Shown piece by piece: positions 1 through 5,137 of a stretch of DNA of 5,137 nucleotides. Positions within the stretch are counted from its first letter, which is position 1; each line of letters starts with the position of its first letter. Source of the DNA: Bacteroidales bacterium (lineage in GTDB: Bacteria; Bacteroidota; Bacteroidia; Bacteroidales; JAADJA01); contig JAOZLR010000210.1 of the NCBI GenBank assembly GCA_029934735.1, forward strand, positions 1 through 5,137, written 5' to 3'. The translations under genes and the position numbers were made by a program. The notes under the pieces were generated by a model. The model searched no databases, was not told the origin of the DNA, and saw nothing but the letters and a program-made list of their open reading frames with translations.

Positions 1-175
1 AATTATTTTCAAAGAACAAAAATGCCCGAAGACAAAAATTTCCGGCCAAATATGTTTGTAAGACAAGATGGTATAGATAATGGTTGCATTTATTGTTGAT
101 GGAGAAAAAAATAAATTTTTTAAAATAATTTGATAAATCCTGCAAATGATGCTTTTTCTATGCTGAATTATTTAT
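1..175. other. AT-rich upstream region without a recognisable gene
   Basis: No convincing gene was found here. Frame 1 of the + strand is open from the left edge to a TGA at 97-99 (32 codons, with an internal ATG at 22), so the tail of a gene lying to the left cannot be excluded. The translated end, reading ...DNGCIYC, matches nothing I recognise. A TATGTTTG at 51-58 fits the Bacteroidota -7 consensus, but it has no TTTG at the right distance upstream and no gene close behind it. Positions 105-121 are an A-run facing a T-run with no GC in the stem, which is not a credible terminator. Confidence 0.4.
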
Positions 176-197
176 AACCCTGGATTTTATCCAAAAA
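176..197 (+). repeat. 33-bp-spaced operator-like repeat, copy 1
   Basis: This is the first and most diverged of three 22-bp copies. Its core CTGGA-TTTTA-TCCAA (180-194) is an inverted repeat with one mismatch, at the outermost position (C at 180 opposite A at 194). It shares the AACC-like left edge and the run of A's on the right with copy 2. It lies upstream of the predicted promoter elements, where an extra binding site for a regulator would be expected. The operator role is inferred; the repeat itself is seen directly. Confidence 0.75.
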
Positions 198-208
198 TAT
201 TTAAAATT

Positions 209-230
209 AACCTTGGATTATGTCCAAAAA
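209..230 (+). repeat. 33-bp-spaced operator-like repeat, copy 2
   Basis: The core TTGGATTATGTCCAA (213-227) is a perfect inverted repeat of 5-bp arms around a 5-nt spacer. It starts exactly 33 bp after copy 1. Its left arm includes CTTG at 212-215, which sits 20 nt before the -7 box and is the best candidate for the -33 element. A protein bound here would therefore cover the promoter. Confidence 0.8.
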
Positions 231-243
231 AGTACTACTTTTG
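212..243 (+). promoter_or_regulatory. Predicted Bacteroidota-type promoter of the ATPase gene
   Basis: TACTTTTG at 236-243 matches the Bacteroidota -7 consensus TAnnTTTG at every defined position. CTTG at 212-215, one base off the -33 consensus TTTG, lies 20 nt upstream, within the usual spacing. Transcription would begin at about 246-250, giving a leader of roughly 22-26 nt before the ATG at 272. The -33 candidate lies inside repeat copy 2 and the start site inside copy 3. The -7 box is also the right arm of a 7-bp inverted repeat with a single central base (AAAAGTA C TACTTTT, 228-242). The placement is inferred from consensus only. Confidence 0.55.
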
Positions 244-263
244 CCTTGGAAAATGTCCAAAAT
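242..263 (+). repeat. 33-bp-spaced operator-like repeat, copy 3
   Basis: The core TTGGAAAATGTCCAA (246-260) is a perfect inverted repeat of 5-bp arms around a 5-nt spacer. It starts exactly 33 bp after copy 2 and ends 8 nt before the ATG of the ATPase gene. It overlaps the predicted transcription start, a typical place for a repressor site. Alternatively, if transcribed, it could act at the RNA level near the ribosome-binding region. Confidence 0.8.
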
Positions 264-271
264 ATGTAATT

Positions 272-1597
272 ATGATTAAAAGGAATATTTATAGAGTCTT
301 AAAGGAATGGAAGAATGATTCAAGGCGAATGCCCTTATTAATAAGAGGTGCAAGACAAGTAGGTAAGACTTTTATTATAGAAGAATTGGGAGAAAAAGAA
401 TACTCAAATTATATAGTGATTAATTTTGAAAGGAATCCCGAATATATTAATCTTTTTTCTTCTTTGGATCCAAAAGAAATCATTGAAAAAATCGTGTTGC
501 TAACAGGAAAGACAATTATAGTTGGAAAAACATTACTTTTTTTTGATGAAATACAGGAATGTCCTGATGCAATAATGGCATTACGCTATTTTTATGAAGA
601 GATACCGGATTTACATGTGATAGGGGCAGGTTCGTTATTGGAGTTTGCATTAAACAAGAAGGGATTTAAAATGCCTGTTGGGAGGGTGCAATATCTTTAT
701 ATGTATCCACTCGGATTTGAAGAGTTTTTGGATGCTCTTGGTGAGTCCGTTTTGAAGGAATATATTTCTATTGTTGAAAATCTAAAGAAAATTGATGTTG
801 CATTGCATCAAAAACTTATAAATCTTGTACGTAAGTATTTTGTTCTCGGTGGAATGCCGGCTGTTGTCAGTGAATATTTAAAGTCTGGTGATATTAAAAA
901 ATGTCAAAGAATTCAAAGGTCAATAATTGATACATATATAGATGACTTTAGTAAATATTCAACCAATTCGAAAATCAAATATTTGAAAAAAGTATTTTAT
1001 GCTGCATCATCAATGATTGGGCAAAAATTTGTTTATTCCAAAGTTGACAATAATATCAAATCAAGGGAACTTAAGGATGCTGTTGAAATGCTTGAGACTG
1101 CCGGAGTTTTAATCAGAATAAGAAGAACAAATGGTGATGGCTTACCACTGGAAGCCAATGTTAAAGATAATTTTTTTAAAATACTTTTTCTTGACGTTGG
1201 ACTTCTTCATAATATAACAGGGATTTATGGAGAAACAATAAAAGAAGAAAATCTCGCATCTATTTTTAAAGGCGCTGTGGCTGAGCAATTTGTGGGGATG
1301 GAACTTTTAGCTTTGCAAGACACAATAAAAAGACCTTCATTGTTTTATTGGGCACGTGAAGCAAAAAACAGCAATGCTGAAATTGACTATCTAATTGCAT
1401 TTCGGGAGAAAATAATTCCAATTGAAGTGAAATTTGGATCAAGTACGAAGCTGCGAAGTTTGAGATTGTTTATGGAACAATATAATTGTAAGTCTGGAAT
1501 TAAAGTATCTCAGGAAAGGTTTTCAAAAAGTGACAATATTACTTCCATTCCGTTTTACGGATTTTTTGGTTTTTTAAAATCAGAGGGACATTATTAG
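272..1597 (+). CDS. AAA family ATPase with C-terminal DUF4143 domain
   Basis: This is a complete 441-residue member of a large family of prokaryotic AAA-type ATPases (AAA_14 followed by DUF4143) whose cellular role is not established. The N-terminal ATPase has Walker A GARQVGKT at 26-33, Walker B LLFFDEIQ at 88-95, a sensor-1-like GAGSLLEF at 118-125, and the family motif PVGRV at 135-139 followed by the YPLGFEEFL segment. The C-terminal domain keeps a PD-(D/E)XK-like set: Glu338 in GAVAEQFV, Asp372 in EIDY, and Glu385-Val-Lys387 in PIEVK. This suggests a nuclease-like fold, though nuclease activity is not established for the family. There is no signal peptide, so the protein is cytoplasmic. 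The ATG at 272 is chosen because MIKRNIYRVLKEWK matches the usual family start and no earlier in-frame ATG exists. No Shine-Dalgarno is visible. The gene stands alone behind its own repeat-bearing promoter and is more AT-rich than the two genes downstream, which suggests an accessory or acquired gene. The family assignment is secure; the function is unknown. Confidence 0.93.
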   Translation: MIKRNIYRVLKEWKNDSRRMPLLIRGARQVGKTFIIEELGEKEYSNYIVINFERNPEYINLFSSLDPKEIIEKIVLLTGKTIIVGKTLLFFDEIQECPDAIMALRYFYEEIPDLHVIGAGSLLEFALNKKGFKMPVGRVQYLYMYPLGFEEFLDALGESVLKEYISIVENLKKIDVALHQKLINLVRKYFVLGGMPAVVSEYLKSGDIKKCQRIQRSIIDTYIDDFSKYSTNSKIKYLKKVFYAASSMIGQKFVYSKVDNNIKSRELKDAVEMLETAGVLIRIRRTNGDGLPLEANVKDNFFKILFLDVGLLHNITGIYGETIKEENLASIFKGAVAEQFVGMELLALQDTIKRPSLFYWAREAKNSNAEIDYLIAFREKIIPIEVKFGSSTKLRSLRLFMEQYNCKSGIKVSQERFSKSDNITSIPFYGFFGFLKSEGHY

Positions 1598-1621
1598 AGA
1601 TTTCTGAATGTTTTAAATGAA

Positions 1622-1638
1622 ATGATTGAAAAAATCAT
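1622..1638 (+). terminator. Weak hairpin after the ATPase gene
   Basis: ATGATT (1622-1627) and AATCAT (1633-1638) form a perfect 6-bp stem around a GAAAA loop, 24 nt after the stop codon of the ATPase. The stem is mostly A:T and no U-tract follows, so it is at best a weak terminator or an RNA 3'-end stabiliser. No other terminator was seen in the 98-nt gap before the peptidase gene. Confidence 0.25.
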
Positions 1639-1695
1639 CCAGTGAATTCCAATATAATATTTAATTTCGCCGTTTAATTAATTAAAAATTTCAAA

Positions 1696-3372
1696 ATGAT
1701 AATAAGAAAAGTATTGTGGATAACCTTTGTTTCCGCCTTAATGATTGCTCTGATAACAGGCTGTAATCAGGGAAATGAAAAGAAAACGGAAGGTGAAAGA
1801 ACAGAGATGAATCCCAAAGGAAAAACGGAAATTCAGATGAAAGTGGAGATGTATAAAACAGTCCGTCTGACTTCCGACATTTCTCATCTTAGCGACAATC
1901 AAAAGAAAATGCTAAAACTGTTATTTCTTGCGGCACAACAAATGGACAAGATTTTCTGGATGGAAAACATCGGGCAGAGAGATGAGTTTTTATCAACAAT
2001 CAAAGACCTTTATGAAAAACGATATGCCGAAATAAACTATGGCCCCTGGGACGAGATGGATGATCTGAAGCCTTTTATAAAGGGATTTGGCACAAAACCT
2101 GCAGGAGCTAATTTTTATCCTCACGATATGACAAAGGAGGAGTTTGAAGCATTTAATGATCCCAATAAAACAAGTCTTTATACAATAATTAAGAGGGATG
2201 ATAACGGTAAACTGAAAAGTGTCTGGTATCACGAAGCTTTCAAAAATGAAATCACTGAAGCTGCAGATTATCTGCACCAGGCTGCTGCTCTTGCTGAGGA
2301 TAAAGGATTTGCAAATTATCTTGAACTCAGATCGAAAGCACTGCTTACTGATGATTATCAGCCGAGTGATATGGCCTGGCTCGACATGAAAAATAACAGC
2401 ATTGACCTTGTGATAGGGCCAATAGAAAATTATACTGATCAGCTTTTCGGATACAAAGCCGCCCACGAATCTTTCATTCTGGTTAAGGATAAAGTGTGGA
2501 GTGATAAACTTCAAAAGTATGCAAAGTTCCTTCCGCAAATGCAAAAAGAGCTTCCGGTTGACCCAAAATACAAACAGGAGACTCCCGGCTCGGACGCCGA
2601 CCTGAATGCCTACGACGTTGTTTATTATGCCGGCGACTGCAATATGGCCGGGAAAACTATTGCAATAAATCTGCCTAATGATGAGGAGGTCCAACTGAAG
2701 AAGGGAACGCGAAAGCTACAACTTAAAAATGCAATGAAAGCAAAATTTGATAATATCGTTGTCCCGATTGCAGACCTGCTTATCACACCTGAACAGAGAA
2801 AATATATAACCTTCGACGCATTTTTCTCAAATACAATGTTCCACGAAGTGGCTCACGGTATGGGAATTAAGAAAACCATCACAGGAAAAGGTGCTGTAAG
2901 AAAAGTTTTGAAAGAGCAATATTCTGCAATAGAAGAGGGGAAAGCTGACATCTTAGGACTTTACCTAGTAACTAAACTCAACGAGATGGGTGAGTTTAAA
3001 GAGACAAACCTTATGGATAATTATGTAACCTTCATGGCCGGGATATTTCGTTCGGTTCGTTTCGGTGCTTCAAGTGCACATGGAAAAGCTAATATGATCA
3101 GGTTTAATTTCTTTAAGGAAAAGGGTGCGTTTACCCGAAATGAAGATGGTACGTACTCCATTGATATTGAAAAGATGAAGAAAGCTTCGACCGAACTAAC
3201 ACAACTGATACTTAAACTTCAGGGTGATGGCGATTACAAGGGAGCTAAAAATCTGGTGAAAGAATACGGAGTTATTAAGCTTCAGCTTCAGAAAGACCTT
3301 GACAGAATATCGGCACAGGGTATTCCTGTAGATATCGTATTTGAACAAGGGTCTGAAGTGCTTGGACTTTAA
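1696..3372 (+). CDS. DPP III-like (M49) zinc dipeptidyl peptidase, lipoprotein
   Basis: This is a 558-residue zinc peptidase related to dipeptidyl peptidase III, which removes dipeptides from the N-terminus of short peptides. Residues 1-23 are a lipoprotein signal: Arg4-Lys5, a hydrophobic stretch, and lipobox ITGC with the acylated Cys at 23, followed by a charged, probably flexible linker. The protein should be membrane-anchored outside the cytoplasm. The zinc site is HEVAH at 383-387 (His383, catalytic Glu384, His387), with EEGKAD at 413-418, where Glu414 is the likely third ligand. Two substrate-binding segments align by motif with human DPP III: GPIENY at 241-246 (Glu244 and Tyr246 for human Glu316 and Tyr318) and INLPN at 324-328 (Asn325 and Asn328 for Asn391 and Asn394). 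It is shorter than the human enzyme (737 residues) and has HEXXH where classical members have HEXXGH. The ATG at 1696 is right because the signal peptide starts there; the leader is A-rich without a Shine-Dalgarno. Activity and substrate preference are inferred. Confidence 0.88.
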   Translation: MIIRKVLWITFVSALMIALITGCNQGNEKKTEGERTEMNPKGKTEIQMKVEMYKTVRLTSDISHLSDNQKKMLKLLFLAAQQMDKIFWMENIGQRDEFLSTIKDLYEKRYAEINYGPWDEMDDLKPFIKGFGTKPAGANFYPHDMTKEEFEAFNDPNKTSLYTIIKRDDNGKLKSVWYHEAFKNEITEAADYLHQAAALAEDKGFANYLELRSKALLTDDYQPSDMAWLDMKNNSIDLVIGPIENYTDQLFGYKAAHESFILVKDKVWSDKLQKYAKFLPQMQKELPVDPKYKQETPGSDADLNAYDVVYYAGDCNMAGKTIAINLPNDEEVQLKKGTRKLQLKNAMKAKFDNIVVPIADLLITPEQRKYITFDAFFSNTMFHEVAHGMGIKKTITGKGAVRKVLKEQYSAIEEGKADILGLYLVTKLNEMGEFKETNLMDNYVTFMAGIFRSVRFGASSAHGKANMIRFNFFKEKGAFTRNEDGTYSIDIEKMKKASTELTQLILKLQGDGDYKGAKNLVKEYGVIKLQLQKDLDRISAQGIPVDIVFEQGSEVLGL

Positions 3373-3382
3373 AATGAAAAGG

Positions 3383-3398
3383 TGTTCAGTACTGAACA
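3383..3398. promoter_or_regulatory. Perfect 16-bp palindrome between the two peptidase genes
   Basis: TGTTCAGTACTGAACA is a perfect two-fold palindrome starting 11 nt after the stop of the M49-like gene. As DNA it could be a site for a dimeric regulator acting on the S46 gene, though it lies about 160 bp before that start codon. As RNA it could fold into a 6-bp stem with a GTAC loop, but no T-tract follows, so it does not look like a canonical intrinsic terminator. The palindrome is certain; the role is open. Confidence 0.5.
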
Positions 3399-3491
3399 GG
3401 AGTCTGTATTAAACCGAACAAATTTACACAGCATTATAATTGTTTTGTGTATTATAACTACTAGTATTACAGATATTTATATATAATGGCA

Positions 3492-3499
3492 TACTTTTC
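3492..3499 (+). promoter_or_regulatory. Possible -7 box for the S46 peptidase gene
   Basis: TACTTTTC matches the Bacteroidota -7 consensus TAnnTTTG except at the last base. It lies 59 nt before the ATG at 3559. No TTTG is found at the expected -33 distance, so support is weak. An alternative is TATAAT at 3482-3487 in the same AT-rich stretch. The 186-nt gap and the new leader favour a separate promoter for this gene somewhere in this stretch. Confidence 0.25.
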
Positions 3500-3558
3500 G
3501 GTAAATAAACAGGTTATTATTGGAATTAATCAATCAAATAAATAAATAATAAAAAAAG

Positions 3559-5137
3559 ATGAGAAAATTTACATTACTATTTACAGTTCTTGTATCCTTT
3601 AGTGCAAGTCTGTTCGCATTTACACCGCCTGATGAAGGTATGTGGCTACCAATGTTTGTCGATAGGCTTAACTATACTGACATGCATAAAATGGGATTAC
3701 AACTGACTGCTGAAGAGATTTACAGTATTAACAACTCCAGCCTGAAAGATGCCATTGTTGGCTTATCAACACAAAGCAAACCTAGTGGTTATTTTTGTAC
3801 AGGTGAAATTGTTTCTGACGAGAGTCTGATGCTTACTAATCACCATTGTGGCTTTGATATTATCCAACAGCACAGTTCCATTGAACACGATTATCTGAAA
3901 GATGGGTTTTGGGCAATGGAAAAAGGAGAGGAACTTCCAAATGATGCTTTGACAGCTTCTTTCCTTATCAGAATGGCAGATGTTACTGACAGTATTATCC
4001 CTTTCCTTAGTGATACAATGAGTTCTGCAGAAAGGTCGGCAAAAGTCAGAGAGATTTCAAGTAAATTGAAGAAGCAGGCAAATGAAGACAAAAAATATAA
4101 TGTCGTTGTAAAAGGCTTTTTTGGTGGAAACGAGTATTATCTGTTTGTTTATAACGTTTATGAAGATGTACGCCTTGTTGGTGCTCCGCCTTCATCGATA
4201 GGAAAATTTGGAGGAGACACAGATAACTGGATGTGGCCTCGTCATACTGGTGATTTTAGCATGTTTCGTGTTTATACTGCTCCCGATGGATCTTCAGCAA
4301 AATATTCTGAGGAAAACATACCATTGAAGCCAAAGCACTATCTGCCTGTTTCAATCAAAGGAGTTGAGAAGGATGATTTTGCAATGATCTGGGGATATCC
4401 TGGAAGTACTAACAGATATATGACTTCTTACGGCGTGCAATATAATATGGATAAGTTTGCACCACCACTCATCGACCTGCTTGGTAAAAAGCTTGAGATA
4501 ATGAAAGTGGATATGGATGCCAGTCAGGAAATCAGGATAAAATATGCCTCTACTTATGCGTCACTTGCCAATGGCTGGAAGTATTACATCGGACAGTCAA
4601 GAGGATTAAAGAAACTTGATGTCGTTACCAAAAAGCGTGAAATCGAAAATCAGTTTACAGATTGGGTTGATTTTGATACTGCAAGAGCAGATAAATTTGG
4701 CGGAGTGTTAAATGAGATAAAGGAAGGATATATAAAAATGAGTGATGCAATTGGTCCTCTGCTTTATATTAATCTTGGACTTATGGGGCCTGACATTATT
4801 AGCTATGCAAAGCAGTTTTCGCAATATGAAAAAGAGTTGAATGATATTAAAGACAATCCTGATGCGCCAAAACAAACAGCAGAAGGTTTGCGTGAATCTG
4901 CCCAGGAGCACTTTAAAGATTATAATGCACCTACTGATAAAAAGATACTGGCTGGCTTATATAAAATGTATGCAAATGATGTCCCTGAAGAGCAATGGCC
5001 GGATTTCTTTAAAGAGATAAATAAAAAATACAAAGGTGATTTTGATAAGTTTGCACAGGAGGTGTTTGAGAAATCAATATTTTCAAGCCAGGATAAGGTT
5101 AATGCCTTCCTTGACAAGCCAAATGCTAAAAAACTTG
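3559..5137 (+). CDS. S46 family dipeptidyl peptidase (DPP7/DPP11 type), 3' end outside window
   Basis: This is a serine exopeptidase of family S46, which cuts dipeptides from the N-terminus of peptides in the periplasm. The frame is open from the ATG at 3559 to the window edge: 526 codons of an enzyme usually about 700-720 residues long. Residues 1-20 form a signal peptide (MRKF, hydrophobic core, likely cut after SLFA), and the mature part opens with the family hallmark DEGMWL at 25-30. Catalytic His is in TNHHCG (His95-His96, most likely 96). Catalytic Asp is most likely Asp232 in HTGDFS, 136 residues later, which equals the spacing in P. gingivalis DPP7. Asn223-Trp224 in DNWMWPRH and Asn338 in LANGW fall where the family binds the substrate N-terminus. 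The serine nucleophile and the residue near 673 that separates DPP7 (Gly) from DPP11 (Arg) lie past the edge, so specificity cannot be called. The start follows an A-rich leader (AAAAAAAG) with no strong Shine-Dalgarno. Lying beside a second exported dipeptidyl peptidase suggests a peptide-degradation locus. Confidence 0.93.
   Translation, partial: MRKFTLLFTVLVSFSASLFAFTPPDEGMWLPMFVDRLNYTDMHKMGLQLTAEEIYSINNSSLKDAIVGLSTQSKPSGYFCTGEIVSDESLMLTNHHCGFDIIQQHSSIEHDYLKDGFWAMEKGEELPNDALTASFLIRMADVTDSIIPFLSDTMSSAERSAKVREISSKLKKQANEDKKYNVVVKGFFGGNEYYLFVYNVYEDVRLVGAPPSSIGKFGGDTDNWMWPRHTGDFSMFRVYTAPDGSSAKYSEENIPLKPKHYLPVSIKGVEKDDFAMIWGYPGSTNRYMTSYGVQYNMDKFAPPLIDLLGKKLEIMKVDMDASQEIRIKYASTYASLANGWKYYIGQSRGLKKLDVVTKKREIENQFTDWVDFDTARADKFGGVLNEIKEGYIKMSDAIGPLLYINLGLMGPDIISYAKQFSQYEKELNDIKDNPDAPKQTAEGLRESAQEHFKDYNAPTDKKILAGLYKMYANDVPEEQWPDFFKEINKKYKGDFDKFAQEVFEKSIFSSQDKVNAFLDKPNAKKL

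Noticed and set aside
176..263. CRISPR array
   Set aside because: There are only three copies with 11-nt gaps, each copy internally symmetric and one diverged. They lie on a promoter and no cas gene is present.
1662..1669. TAATTTCG as a -7 box for the M49-like gene
   Set aside because: It differs from TAnnTTTG at one defined position and has no TTTG-like element at the right distance upstream; too weak to call.
1993..2694. 233-codon open frame on the - strand
   Set aside because: It lies wholly inside the M49-like gene, whose motifs are clear in the + frame. Its translation is Ile/Phe/Cys-rich with no recognisable domain.
3374..3412. 12-codon ORF beginning two bases after the M49-like stop codon
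   Set aside because: It is too short, has no ribosome-binding signal, and its codons simply run through the palindrome.
3459..3466. TACTAGTA palindrome in the gap before the S46 gene
   Set aside because: An 8-bp palindrome in AT-rich DNA is expected by chance and it does not extend further.
3891..5117. Three short - strand open frames at 3891-4091, 4708-4911 and 4920-5117
   Set aside because: All sit antisense within the S46 peptidase gene, which has family motifs and an unbroken + frame; they are shadows.

Overview
The window comes from an AT-rich genome that is most likely a member of the Bacteroidota. It carries an S46-family dipeptidyl peptidase, a family found mainly in that phylum. 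Genes start after A-rich leaders with no clear Shine-Dalgarno sequence. A perfect match to the Bacteroidota -7 promoter box (TAnnTTTG) lies just upstream of the first gene. No RNA genes, CRISPR array, insertion sequence or integrase were seen.

Layout, with all genes on the + strand. Positions 1-175 are non-coding as far as can be told. Positions 176-263 hold three copies of a 22-bp element spaced exactly 33 bp apart, each built on an inverted repeat TTGGA-N5-TCCAA, wrapped around a predicted promoter. Positions 272-1597 encode a 441-residue AAA ATPase of the AAA_14/DUF4143 type with an intact Walker A, Walker B and a C-terminal PD-(D/E)XK-like motif. Positions 1696-3372 encode a lipoprotein metallopeptidase related to dipeptidyl peptidase III (M49), with a five-residue HEVAH zinc motif in place of the classical six-residue HEXXGH. 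A perfect 16-bp palindrome follows its stop codon. From 3559 to the right edge runs the first 526 codons of an S46 dipeptidyl peptidase (DPP7/DPP11 type), cut by the window end before its serine nucleophile.

The two peptidases make a plausible functional pair. Both carry export signals, and both families release dipeptides from the N-terminus of oligopeptides, as in Bacteroidota that live on peptides. They are separated by 186 bases and probably have separate promoters. The ATPase looks unrelated to them: it is visibly more AT-rich, is monocistronic, and carries its own repeat-bearing control region, so it may be an accessory gene. The control region of the ATPase is the most unusual thing in the window.
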